DNA from: a bacterium HR23
Lineage (GTDB): Bacteria; Chloroflexota; Dehalococcoidia; Lucifugimonadales; HRBIN23
Length of the DNA stretch: 10,025 bases
Direction: 5' to 3'
NCBI GenBank assembly: GCA_002923335.1
Contig: BEHZ01000055.1
Span: forward strand, 1 to 10,025
Within the stretch, counting starts at the first letter, position 1, and every line of letters begins with the position of its first letter. The translations under genes and the position numbers were made by a program. The notes beneath the pieces were generated by a model. The model did no database searches and had not been told where the DNA came from. It saw only the letters and a program-made list of their open reading frames with translations. Below are positions 1-6,889 of the stretch, in pieces.

Positions 1-26
1 CTCAGGCTACCAGAGGGGGCAAAGGG

Positions 27-1280
27 GTGTCAACGAAAGCAGGGCTTGTCTTACAAAGGGAGCGTGGTAGGCTGGTGGCGCGAGAGGGGGGTGAGGGTGG
101 CGTGCGCAGGAGAGAGCCTACGCCCGCGGAAGTGCTCGGGATCTGCCTTTCCCTGGCCCAGGAGGTCCAGAGGGGCCTTCCCCCCGCCCCAAGGAGAAGG
201 GGAAGGCCCTCCACCTATCCCCCTCCTCGGCACCTGGCCCTCCTGCTCTTTCGGGCTTTCTACCACCTTCCCTACCGGCGCACGGTGGCCTGGGCCAAGG
301 CCCTCCAGGCCTACGCTCGGAGACACCTCTCCCAGCACCTCCTCTCCTCCCTCCTGAGGGCCCTGCGGGAGAGGCTGGAGTCCGCCCTGGGGGAGGGGGA
401 AGGGGGCCCTTTCTTCCTCCTGGACAGCACGGGCCTTCCGTATCGGAGGAAGGGCACCCTCCTGCGGTGGATGAGGGGGAAGGAAAAGAGGAGGATGCGC
501 AGCCATAGCCGGCCTTGCCTTCTGGTGCGATGGGAGAGGCGAAGGAGGCTCTTGGGGGTCGTGGGGCTTGCCGTCGGTCCTGCCTATGCCCCCGACCCGC
601 CTCTTGGGGTGGAAGCCCTTCGGGAGGGAGGGCTGAAGGGAGGGGTCCTTTTGGCGGATGCGGGGTTTGATGCCCTGGAGGTGTGGGAAGAGGCGAGGCG
701 GAGGGGCCTTACCCCCCACATCCGGCTGAAGGGTGGGGGGAGAGGGCCGCGGTCCCCCTTGAGGGTGGAAGGGGAGAAGGGCTTCTCCCCGGCCCTGTAT
801 CGGCTGCGTGGGGTGGTGGAAGGGGTGTTTGGGGGGATCAAGACCCGGCTCCTTGGGGGTTACCTGGCGGAGATGGGGGAGGAGACGCCCCGGAAGCGGG
901 TGTTCCTGGAGGCCTTGGCCTACAACCTGAGGGTGCTGCTGTCCCTCCTTTTGTGGCTCCTGGGCCCGAGGGGCCTGGGGACCACCCCCGCCACCCAAGC
1001 CCCCCGCCTCCCCTTCGCCTACACCTACATTTGCAGGACAACCTCACGAAAGCAGGCTTGTCTAACTCCTCCAAGGGGGCAGAAGCCGGGGGAGGAGGTC
1101 CAGAGAGAGGTGTTTCTGTCTCTGGGCCTGGAGGGCGTGGACTGGCACTCCTGCTACGATAAGGGGGGAGAGGTCTCACCACGAGGGGAGCGAAGAAGAA
1201 AGGCATGCGTCTGCTCCACCTGTCGGTGCGCAATCTGCGCACATATCGCTCTCTGGAGGTGGACTTCCCCCCCGGCCTAA
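27..1280 (+). CDS. IS4/IS5-type DDE transposase, with a probable read-through tail
   Basis: Cut-and-paste transposase of an insertion sequence. The RNase H-like catalytic core is readable: first Asp at D133 in LLDSTGLP, second at D211 in LLADAGFD, and Glu at E265 in RLRGVVEGVFGGIKTRL, followed by the AYNLRVL segment (about 298-304) usual near the end of such proteins. An N-terminal basic region (about 54-62, RRRGRP) precedes a helical segment. All three catalytic residues are present, so the enzyme may be active. The family core ends near residue 312. The remaining ~105 residues are low in recognisable content, run past the likely end of the element and overlap the start of recF by 76 nt, so they are probably not native sequence. 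The start is GTG at 27, but GTG at 102 or 132 is possible. Codon use (AGG/AGA Arg, CTT Leu, GGG Gly) differs from the flanking host genes and recalls Thermus, suggesting transfer. The IS4 versus IS5 assignment is not firm. Confidence 0.85.
   Translation: MSTKAGLVLQRERGRLVAREGGEGGVRRREPTPAEVLGICLSLAQEVQRGLPPAPRRRGRPSTYPPPRHLALLLFRAFYHLPYRRTVAWAKALQAYARRHLSQHLLSSLLRALRERLESALGEGEGGPFFLLDSTGLPYRRKGTLLRWMRGKEKRRMRSHSRPCLLVRWERRRRLLGVVGLAVGPAYAPDPPLGVEALREGGLKGGVLLADAGFDALEVWEEARRRGLTPHIRLKGGGRGPRSPLRVEGEKGFSPALYRLRGVVEGVFGGIKTRLLGGYLAEMGEETPRKRVFLEALAYNLRVLLSLLLWLLGPRGLGTTPATQAPRLPFAYTYICRTTSRKQACLTPPRGQKPGEEVQREVFLSLGLEGVDWHSCYDKGGEVSPRGERRRKACVCSTCRCAICAHIALWRWTSPPA
33..51 (+). repeat. Left copy of the 19-nt flanking repeat of the IS
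   Basis: The sequence ACGAAAGCAGGGCTTGTCT matches the copy at 1046-1063 except for one G. It overlaps the first codons of the transposase ORF (residues STKAGL). The core is a short imperfect palindrome, AAGC then 3 nt then GCTT. It could be a transposase-binding end or part of a neighbouring IS copy. Confidence 0.6.
1046..1063 (+). repeat. Right copy of the 18-nt flanking repeat of the IS
   Basis: The sequence ACGAAAGCAGGCTTGTCT is the same as the left copy minus one G and is in the same orientation. In one reading frame it again encodes TKAGL, as in the left copy. It marks the likely right boundary of the mobile element or the start of a decayed second copy. Confidence 0.6.
1064..1204. other. 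Spacer between IS and recF, possibly with remnant of a second IS copy
   Basis: The 141 nt between the right repeat and recF carry no independent gene. Two short stretches match the 5' part of the transposase gene in the same order: a 13-nt exact match (1093-1105 with 160-172) and a 14-nt match with one difference (1142-1155 with 234-247). The distances between them differ, so this would be a deleted, frame-broken relic. A weak TACGAT at 1155-1160 could serve as a -10 box for recF, but no convincing -35 box accompanies it. Confidence 0.3.
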
Positions 1281-2338
1281 CCCTGGTTTGGGGCGCCAAC
1301 GCTCAGGGGAAGACCAACCTCCTGGAAATTGTCTACCTGCTGGCCCTCACCAAGTCGCCTCGTGCCCAGCACGACCAGGACCTCCTCTCCTTCCCCGCTC
1401 GGGAGGAAGACGGATGGGGGTGGGCAGAAGGGACCTTTCGGCGTGAGAACGGAGCGCTGGTGAAGGTGCGCATTGACCTCTATCTGCGCCCCTCGGCACC
1501 CGGCCTCCCCCGCACCTTCCAGAAGCAGGTGCGCCTCAACGGAGTGGTGTCCCCTGCCAGCCAGGTGGTGGGGCAGGTTCCTATGGTGCTCTTCCAGGCG
1601 GATGACCTGGAGATGGTAGTCGGCCCCCCCGCCCTGCGACGGCGCTGGCTGGACATCCTCGTGGCCCTGACCGACCGGCGTTACCTGCGCTCCCTTCAAC
1701 GCTATCAGCGCCTGCTGGCCCATCGCAATCGTCTTCTGAAAGCCCAGGCTGACCTCCACCAGTTGGCATACTGGGATGGCGAACTGTGCGCCGAGGGGGG
1801 ACGCATTATCGCCCAGCGCCTTCTGGCCCTGCAGGCCCTCGCCCCCGAAGTCGCCCGTGCCCATGCCCAACTGGCCGGGGGGGAGAAGGCAGAGGTGTGC
1901 TACCGCTGGGCCGAGGAGAGCGCCACTCCGCTTCCTCCGGAGGCCATCATCTCTGTCCTGGCCCGCCAGATGGAGGCCCTGCGGCCCCGGGAGATCGCCC
2001 TGGGACAGACCCTCGTGGGCCCCCATCGGGACGACCTGTCCCTGCGCCTAGAGGGGAGAGAGGCATCCTTCGCCTCACGAGGGCAGGCCCGCTGTCTGGC
2101 CCTGGCCCTGCGCCTGGCCGAGGCTCGCTACCTCCAGCAGGCCACGGGCGAAAGCCCCATCCTCTTGCTGGACGACGCCCTCTCGGAACTGGATACTCAG
2201 CGCCGACGCCTGCTCCTGGAAGAGGTGCGCCGAGCCGAGCAAGCCCTCCTCACCTCCACCCAGCAGGAGCAGGACCCTCTGCTGGAGGGATGCACCCGTT
2301 TCCGTGTGGAAAGGGGGATGCTCCTCCTCGAGGGGTAA
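1205..2338 (+). CDS. recF: DNA replication/repair ATPase RecF
   Basis: RecF is a cytoplasmic SMC-like ABC ATPase. With RecO and RecR it loads RecA on gapped single-stranded DNA and helps restart stalled forks. The 377-residue protein has the normal family length and opening (MRLLHLSVRNLRTYRSLEVDF). Walker A is GANAQGKTN at 30-38, the family block VGPHRDDL at 271-278, the ABC signature SRGQ at 291-294, and Walker B with D-loop LLLDDALSELD at about 320-330. The central 150-260 segment is the helical arm. The ATG at 1205 fits the family N-terminus and has a modest purine-rich ribosome site (GAAGAAGAAAGG) before it. It lies just downstream of the IS and converges on the ligase-like gene 6 nt away. 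No dnaA, dnaN or gyrB is visible beside it, although the IS may hide an older arrangement. Confidence 0.96.
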   Translation: MRLLHLSVRNLRTYRSLEVDFPPGLTLVWGANAQGKTNLLEIVYLLALTKSPRAQHDQDLLSFPAREEDGWGWAEGTFRRENGALVKVRIDLYLRPSAPGLPRTFQKQVRLNGVVSPASQVVGQVPMVLFQADDLEMVVGPPALRRRWLDILVALTDRRYLRSLQRYQRLLAHRNRLLKAQADLHQLAYWDGELCAEGGRIIAQRLLALQALAPEVARAHAQLAGGEKAEVCYRWAEESATPLPPEAIISVLARQMEALRPREIALGQTLVGPHRDDLSLRLEGREASFASRGQARCLALALRLAEARYLQQATGESPILLLDDALSELDTQRRRLLLEEVRRAEQALLTSTQQEQDPLLEGCTRFRVERGMLLLEG

Positions 2339-2344
2339 GGCCCT

Positions 2345-4378
2345 TTACTGCCCGCCGGAGCCTTTCAGCCCCGCTTCGGCAGCCTGTCGGAGAACTGCGA
2401 AGGAGGGGGCTCTCGCAGGGGCCTGGGCGGTAAAGGCGTCGATGATGTTCAGCGCCCCCTGGTAGTTTCCCCGCAGGAGTTCCTGATTGGCCATAAGTTG
2501 GTGCGTCTCCAGGCGGCCCGGCCCCAGTTCCCGCAGGCGCTGCAGAAGGGGCTCAATCTGCTCCACCGCCTCCGACCCGCCGGCCCGCTGAAAGAAGAAG
2601 ACCAGGCCGCTGAGCAGGCGGTAGTCCCGCGGGTCCTGCCGCATGCCCCTATCCCCCTCCTCCAAGATGAAGGTGAAGACCCTCTGCCTATCCTCGGGCG
2701 AAAGGCGCGGCCACTGAGAGATAAGGGCCTCAAAGATGAACCAGCGGGCAGTGCCAGCCAAGGGAGGAAAGGTGGAGAAACTCTGGCGGGCCAGGGCAAT
2801 GCGCTCTCCAACGGACAGCGGCTCCGCGACGGCCCGCGCTGCCAGGCTGGCCCCCGCAAAGGCCCGGTAGTTGAGGAAAGTGAGGGAGAAAATCAGCACC
2901 GCCGTGGTGAAGAGGACTACCACCCCCCTGGCGAAGCCATTGGCAACGAGGGGCGCACGCTCCGCCTCCGGTGCCGGCTCCCCCTCTCCTGGACGCTCCT
3001 GGGCCGCCACCCAGGCCACCAGGAGCGCCCACTGGAGCATCATCGCCGGCGTGTCAAAGAGGAAGAGGTTCTGGACAAAGTAGCCCACCAGCGCCCCCAG
3101 GACGGCGTAGGCCAGCGCCTCCTCCCTGGGGGGACGACGCCGGTGCACCACCGCCCACACCAGCGCACCCCACAGGGCCAGGTAGAACACAATCCCCACG
3201 ATACCCTTTGTGGCCAGTTCCTCTAGAACCTTGTTATGGGCCTGGTCAAACACCTCGGCGCCATACTGGAAGAAGCGGGGTTCCACATAGCGGGTGAAGG
3301 GGACGATGTAGTTCTCCGGCCCCCACCCCAGCAAAGGGCGCTCCGCCATAGCGCGCACGCTGTAGCCGGCGGAGAGGAGCCGTGTGGCCAGACTGGCTTG
3401 CGTCCCCGGCGACTCGCTCCGCACCAGGGCAGTAGCCCGCGCACCTACAGTGTGCTCTGGACAGCGGACCGCCCAAGGCAACCCCACCGTCCTATCCAGA
3501 GCGAAGAGGAGGGCCACGCCCACGAGCACCGCCCCACCGCCCACCGCCAGGGGCTTCAGTGCCAACCTATTGCCGAACAGGATCACCCCCAGGGGCATAG
3601 CCACCGCCCCCGCCATCAGCCCCAGCATCCCGCCACGGGTGCCCGTCTGGTAGAGGGCGATAAGGCATAGGAGGGCGGTCAGCCCCCAGAAGGCCCGCAA
3701 GGCATGCACCTGCCATCTATTGGGCGGGGCTGGCTCCGGCGTTCCCCTCCTCCCCCTGCGGCGGTGAGAGGGAGTGGGAGGGGAAACCGCCCCCTCAGAC
3801 GGGGCGAAGGAGCGGGCCAGCAGGCCCACCGCCAGCAACACCATCACTGTGAGCACCGCCCCCAGGTAAGAGGGGTTGCCCAAGGTGGCGTCTACATCGC
3901 ACCGCTGGAGCACCCACGGCAGCAGGCGCACCCCCAGAACCTGGGCTATGGCCACTACCGACAGCACCAGCCCCACCCCCAGGTTGATGTTCAGCAGGTA
4001 GAGCCACTGCTGAGGGGTGCGGAGCACCGCCGATGCCACCACCGCCAGCAGGAACCAGTGCACCAAGTCCCACACTCCCATCATCCGCTCGTAGGTGGAC
4101 CACAGGCTACGGGTGAAGTTCACTCCCAGAGCAGACGCTATCAGCGCCACCAGCAGGTAGCCGTAAAACGCCAAAAGCACCCACGACCGCTGGGGCCGAT
4201 ACGAGCGGTTCCACACCACCAGCACAACCCAGAAGGCGGTGAGTATCTCAATGAGCCCCCGGGCGTAGAGGGCCTTGCCCACCACATAAGGGAAGAGGGT
4301 CTGAAAGGTTACCACCAGGGGCATCAGCAGGAGAAGGGCAAGCCCCACCCGAATTCCCCCGGCCAGCACTGCGCTCAT
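2345..4378 (-). CDS. O-antigen ligase/polymerase family (Wzy_C) membrane protein with C-terminal TPR-like tail
   Basis: Probable integral membrane glycosyl-transfer protein of the O-antigen ligase/polymerase superfamily, which joins lipid-linked glycans to an acceptor on the outer face of the membrane. I place about 13 hydrophobic segments (roughly residues 5-26, 41-57, 64-85, 102-120, 125-149, 168-188, 228-243, 247-269, 275-294, 391-411, 420-441, 444-459, 482-503). The family motifs are GTRGG (246-250, with Arg248), GWGPENY (351-357) and DQAHNKVLEELATKG (378-392), whose His381 corresponds to the conserved ligase histidine. A basic, Pro-rich linker lies at about 191-222. Residues 504-677 form a soluble helical tail whose last third (LLRGNYQGALNIIDAF) looks like a TPR repeat. 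The open frame extends upstream to 4546, but I chose ATG 4378 because GGAGG lies 8 nt before it and a hydrophobic segment follows at once. This start gives 677 residues. The acceptor substrate is unknown. Confidence 0.85.
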   Translation of the reverse strand: MSAVLAGGIRVGLALLLLMPLVVTFQTLFPYVVGKALYARGLIEILTAFWVVLVVWNRSYRPQRSWVLLAFYGYLLVALIASALGVNFTRSLWSTYERMMGVWDLVHWFLLAVVASAVLRTPQQWLYLLNINLGVGLVLSVVAIAQVLGVRLLPWVLQRCDVDATLGNPSYLGAVLTVMVLLAVGLLARSFAPSEGAVSPPTPSHRRRGRRGTPEPAPPNRWQVHALRAFWGLTALLCLIALYQTGTRGGMLGLMAGAVAMPLGVILFGNRLALKPLAVGGGAVLVGVALLFALDRTVGLPWAVRCPEHTVGARATALVRSESPGTQASLATRLLSAGYSVRAMAERPLLGWGPENYIVPFTRYVEPRFFQYGAEVFDQAHNKVLEELATKGIVGIVFYLALWGALVWAVVHRRRPPREEALAYAVLGALVGYFVQNLFLFDTPAMMLQWALLVAWVAAQERPGEGEPAPEAERAPLVANGFARGVVVLFTTAVLIFSLTFLNYRAFAGASLAARAVAEPLSVGERIALARQSFSTFPPLAGTARWFIFEALISQWPRLSPEDRQRVFTFILEEGDRGMRQDPRDYRLLSGLVFFFQRAGGSEAVEQIEPLLQRLRELGPGRLETHQLMANQELLRGNYQGALNIIDAFTAQAPARAPSFAVLRQAAEAGLKGSGGQ

Positions 4379-4453
4379 GGGAACGCCTCCACCATAGGTA
4401 TCCTGGGATGGGAGAAAGGCCTGTCTCGCCCAGCGCTCACCGTCCTGGGGGCC

Positions 4454-4459
4454 ATTATA
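4454..4459 (-). promoter_or_regulatory. Putative -10 box (TATAAT) for the ligase-like gene
   Basis: A perfect TATAAT on the minus strand, in context AAGTATAATGG. It would start transcription near 4447, giving a leader of about 70 nt. The hexamer 17 nt upstream (TGGAAT) matches only three of six -35 consensus bases. It overlaps the cobB -10 candidate on the other strand. Confidence 0.45.
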
Positions 4460-4461
4460 CT
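4456..4461 (+). promoter_or_regulatory. Putative -10 box (TATACT) for cobB
   Basis: TATACT on the plus strand would start transcription near 4468, about 29 nt before the cobB ATG, leaving room for the AAGGAGG ribosome site at 4485-4491. No good -35 box is seen. It shares four bases with the opposite-strand -10 of the ligase-like gene, so the two promoters should compete for polymerase. Confidence 0.4.
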
Positions 4462-4496
4462 TTCCTTGGGAGGGGGATTCCAGGAAGGAGGCGCCC

Positions 4497-5276
4497 ATGC
4501 AGGAGTGGGAGAAAGCCCTGGCCGAAGCGGTTCGCCTTCTGCACAACGCCCGCTATGTAGTGGCCCTGGTAGGAGCGGGGCTCTCCCAGGAGAGCGGTAT
4601 CCCCACCTTCCGAGGCCCCGGCGGGCTATGGACACGCTATGGGGAACCGCCTATGGACGGGTATCAGCGCTTCCTGCGGGACCCCCGGGCCTATTGGGAG
4701 GAGCAGTTGCGTCAGGAGACGGCAGGCCCCCGTGCCGAACTGATGCAGGCCATCGCCCAGGCCCGCCCCAACCCCGGACACCTGGCCTTGGTGGACCTGG
4801 AGCGCAGGGGCGTCTTGAAGTGCACCATCACCCAGAATGTAGACAACCTGCACCGAGAGGCCGGAAGCCAGCGCCTGATTGAAATCCACGGCAACCGCAC
4901 CCTCCTGCGGTGCATCTCCTGTGGACTGCGCTTGCCCCGAAAGGAGTTTGTGGTGCGGGAGATTCCACCCCACTGCCCGGAGTGCGGGGGCATCATCAAA
5001 GGGGATGGGGTGATGTTCGGGGAGCCTATCCCCAAGGAATGGCTGGAGGCCTGCTACGCCGAAACCGCACGGTGCGACTGTATGCTCCTTATCGGCACCT
5101 CGGGCACAGTTTACCCCGCCGCCGGCTTCCCCCAGATAGTGAAGATGCGAGGGGGGAGCCTCATAGAGTTCAACCCCCTGGAGACCCATCTTACCCCCCT
5201 CTGCGATGTAGTGGTGCGGGCCTCCGCGGCGGTCGCCTTGCCCCGCCTGGTGCAAATGCTCTCGGCCGAGGGGTAG
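4497..5276 (+). CDS. cobB: NAD-dependent protein deacylase, Sir2/CobB family
   Basis: Sirtuin that removes acyl groups from lysines using NAD+, releasing nicotinamide and O-acyl-ADP-ribose. All family blocks are present in 259 residues: GAGLSQESGIPTFRGPGGLW (26-45) for NAD binding, TQNVDNLH (112-119), catalytic His131 in EIHGN, a four-cysteine zinc site C139-x2-C142 and C160-x2-C163, GTSGTVYPA (200-208), and IEFNP (223-227). The Tyr-x2-Arg pair that marks desuccinylase/demalonylase (SIRT5/E. coli CobB-like, class III) sirtuins is not seen where expected (WEEQLRQE, about 67-74), so a deacetylase or long-chain deacylase role is more likely. The ATG at 4497 has AAGGAGG five nucleotides before it. 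It is a single gene, divergent from the ligase-like gene and ending 12 nt from the convergent dehydrogenase. Confidence 0.95.
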   Translation: MQEWEKALAEAVRLLHNARYVVALVGAGLSQESGIPTFRGPGGLWTRYGEPPMDGYQRFLRDPRAYWEEQLRQETAGPRAELMQAIAQARPNPGHLALVDLERRGVLKCTITQNVDNLHREAGSQRLIEIHGNRTLLRCISCGLRLPRKEFVVREIPPHCPECGGIIKGDGVMFGEPIPKEWLEACYAETARCDCMLLIGTSGTVYPAAGFPQIVKMRGGSLIEFNPLETHLTPLCDVVVRASAAVALPRLVQMLSAEG

Positions 5277-5288
5277 GAACCCGGGACC

Positions 5289-6245
5289 CTAGACCCTGAG
5301 CACCGCCTTCACCACCCCTTCGGCCCGCCGTGCATAGAGGTCGTAGGCACGGGGCGCTTCGTCCAAGGGGAAACGGTGGGTAATCACCCACGCCGGGTCG
5401 GCCCACCCTTGCCGACGCAACGCCACCGCCAGGCGGATAGGACGGGCGGGGTCTTCACAGGTGGCGCTTACCGTCGCCACGAGGGTTAACTGCTTCCGCA
5501 GAGCCTCAAAGTAGTTCAGGGCAACCCTGTCCTCCTCCGGCACCCCGAACAAGACGACGGTGCCATACACGCGGGCCATCTGCAGGGCCAAGTCTATTCC
5601 CCCGGGCTCGCCGGAGGCCTCCACCACCAGGTCGGCTCCCTGGCCGTCGGTGGCTTCAGACGCCATCCGCACCGCATCCTGCCCGTGGGGGTTGAGAGCC
5701 AGGTGGGCCCCCTGCCGACGGGCCAGGGCTAAACGCTCCTCAAGGGGGTCAACAACGATAACCCTCCCTGCCCCCATGCGCAAAAGGGTCATGGTGAAGA
5801 GAAGGCCGATAGCCCCCTGCCCCACCACCACAACCCGCTTCCCCAGCACCGGCCCGACCCGCTCCAGGGAGAAGAGCACCGTCCCCCAGGGCTGGCACAT
5901 AAGCCATTCCCCTATGTCCCCCTCGGGGGGGATGGGGACAAGCATAGAGGGGTTCCCCACCACATACTCGGCTCCCCCGTTGAGATTTAGAGCGGGCAGG
6001 AAAATGACCCTCTGCCCCTCATTCCACCCCTCGGCCCGGCTCTCCACGATGGTGCCGGCGCACTCGTGGCACGGCACCCCCGGCTCCAGGGGATAGGCGG
6101 GCTGGGGGTGGCGATATCGGCGCATGTCGGTGCCACAGATAGAGAGGGCCTCCATGCGCACCAGCACCTGCCCCGGCCCCGGCACAGGGGTAGGCACCTC
6201 CACCAGGCGCAGGCGCTGGGGACCGACAACCTGAACGGCCTTCAT
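5289..6245 (-). CDS. Zinc-type medium-chain alcohol dehydrogenase lacking the structural zinc lobe
   Basis: Medium-chain dehydrogenase/reductase (sorbitol/threonine dehydrogenase-like) that would oxidise an unidentified alcohol or polyol with NAD(P). The GroES-like N-terminal domain holds catalytic-zinc candidates Cys37 (SICGTD) and His60-Glu61 (PCHECAG, where the usual Gly before His is Cys). The Rossmann fold starts at VVVVGQGAIGLL (138-149), and Asp166 at the end of the second strand favours NAD over NADP. At 318 residues it is about 25-30 shorter than typical relatives. The deficit falls at about 80-95 (VIFLPALNLNGGAEYVVG), where the four-cysteine structural zinc loop would be. It is the last gene of the HAD-hisIE-adh operon, 20 nt after hisIE, with AAGGAGG seven nucleotides before ATG 6245. 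The substrate cannot be told from sequence. Confidence 0.88.
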   Translation of the reverse strand: MKAVQVVGPQRLRLVEVPTPVPGPGQVLVRMEALSICGTDMRRYRHPQPAYPLEPGVPCHECAGTIVESRAEGWNEGQRVIFLPALNLNGGAEYVVGNPSMLVPIPPEGDIGEWLMCQPWGTVLFSLERVGPVLGKRVVVVGQGAIGLLFTMTLLRMGAGRVIVVDPLEERLALARRQGAHLALNPHGQDAVRMASEATDGQGADLVVEASGEPGGIDLALQMARVYGTVVLFGVPEEDRVALNYFEALRKQLTLVATVSATCEDPARPIRLAVALRRQGWADPAWVITHRFPLDEAPRAYDLYARRAEGVVKAVLRV

Positions 6246-6265
6246 AGCCTAACCTCCTTGGGGTG

Positions 6266-6889
6266 CTAGCGCTGGCGTGCCCGCAGTTCCTGCCATACCA
6301 CCGAAGGGGTAAGGCCCGCGCTGGCCAGGAGCACCAAGAGGTGATATAGCAGGTCGGCCGCCTCCCGGGCGAGGGCGTCTTTCTGGCCCTGCACGGCGGA
6401 GAGGGCAGTCTCCCCCGCCTCCTCAATCACCTTTTGGGCGATGCGGGCCGTCCCCTCCTTCAGCAGGCGGGCGGTATAACTATCGGGGGGCATATCCCGT
6501 TGGCGCTCCCGAATCGTGGCGAAGAGGTCCTCCAGGATGCCTGGTCCTACGGAGGGGCGCTCAAAGGTGGGGAAAGCCTCCACCGGGGTAAAGAAACAAG
6601 AGGGCTGCCCTGTGTGGCACACCTGGGGACCGGTGGGCTCCACCTGCAGAAGCAGGGTGTCCCCATCGCAGTCGGCCCATACCTTCTGCACCCGCAGATA
6701 GGTGCCGGAGACTTCCCCCTTATGCCAGAGGTCGGAGCGGGAACGGCTGTAGAACCAGGCGTCGCCCCCCTCCAGGGTGCGCTTGAGGGCGCCCGGGCTC
6801 ATCCATCCCAGCATCAGCACCTGGCCGGTGCCGGCGTGCTGGGCGATGGCGGGGATCAGACCGCGTTCGTCCAGTTTCAGCGTCGGCAT
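6266..6889 (-). CDS. hisIE: Bifunctional phosphoribosyl-AMP cyclohydrolase / phosphoribosyl-ATP pyrophosphohydrolase
   Basis: Fused enzyme for steps two and three of histidine synthesis: pyrophosphate removal from PR-ATP (HisE part) and ring opening of PR-AMP (HisI part). The HisI domain (1 to about 108) shows VLMLGWMS, then the metal-binding WADCDGDT (Asp73, Asp75, Asp77), and CHTGQPSCFF with zinc-type Cys91 and Cys98. The HisE domain (about 115-207) shows ARIAQKVIEEAGET (148-161) and the AADLLYHLLVLL helix (177-188), the usual acidic, Mg-binding pyrophosphohydrolase pattern. The open frame runs upstream to 6994, but ATG 6889 matches the family N-terminus (MPTLKLDERGLIPAI) and has AGGAGG five nucleotides before it, giving 207 residues. 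It overlaps the end of the HAD gene by 13 nt, implying translational coupling. No other his gene is in the window. Confidence 0.95.
   Translation of the reverse strand: MPTLKLDERGLIPAIAQHAGTGQVLMLGWMSPGALKRTLEGGDAWFYSRSRSDLWHKGEVSGTYLRVQKVWADCDGDTLLLQVEPTGPQVCHTGQPSCFFTPVEAFPTFERPSVGPGILEDLFATIRERQRDMPPDSYTARLLKEGTARIAQKVIEEAGETALSAVQGQKDALAREAADLLYHLLVLLASAGLTPSVVWQELRARQR

Larger units (their letters stand above)
27..1070 (+). mobile_element. Insertion sequence carrying the DDE transposase (ends approximate)
   Basis: The element is defined by the transposase core (27 to about 965) and by a near-identical 18-19 nt repeat flanking it at 33-51 and 1046-1063. I cannot fix the true termini or a target-site duplication. 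The flanking repeat is in direct orientation, but its centre (AAGC-AGG-GCTT) is nearly palindromic, so it also partly reads as an inverted repeat. The element sits immediately upstream of recF and may have displaced or replaced its native upstream neighbour and promoter. The left end could lie just before position 1. Confidence 0.55.

Noticed and set aside
51..998. Long minus-strand open frame opposite the transposase
   Set aside because: Pro/Gly/His-rich shadow of the GC-rich transposase gene; no recognisable motif, and the plus frame has the full DDE core.
4379..4546. Upstream extension of the ligase-like protein by 56 residues
   Set aside because: The extension has no family similarity, covers the promoter and cobB start, and ATG 4378 has a good ribosome site.
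3704..4882. 392-residue plus-strand open frame over the ligase-like gene and cobB
   Set aside because: Low-complexity His/Gln/Pro shadow that crosses two real genes; no start signal or domain.
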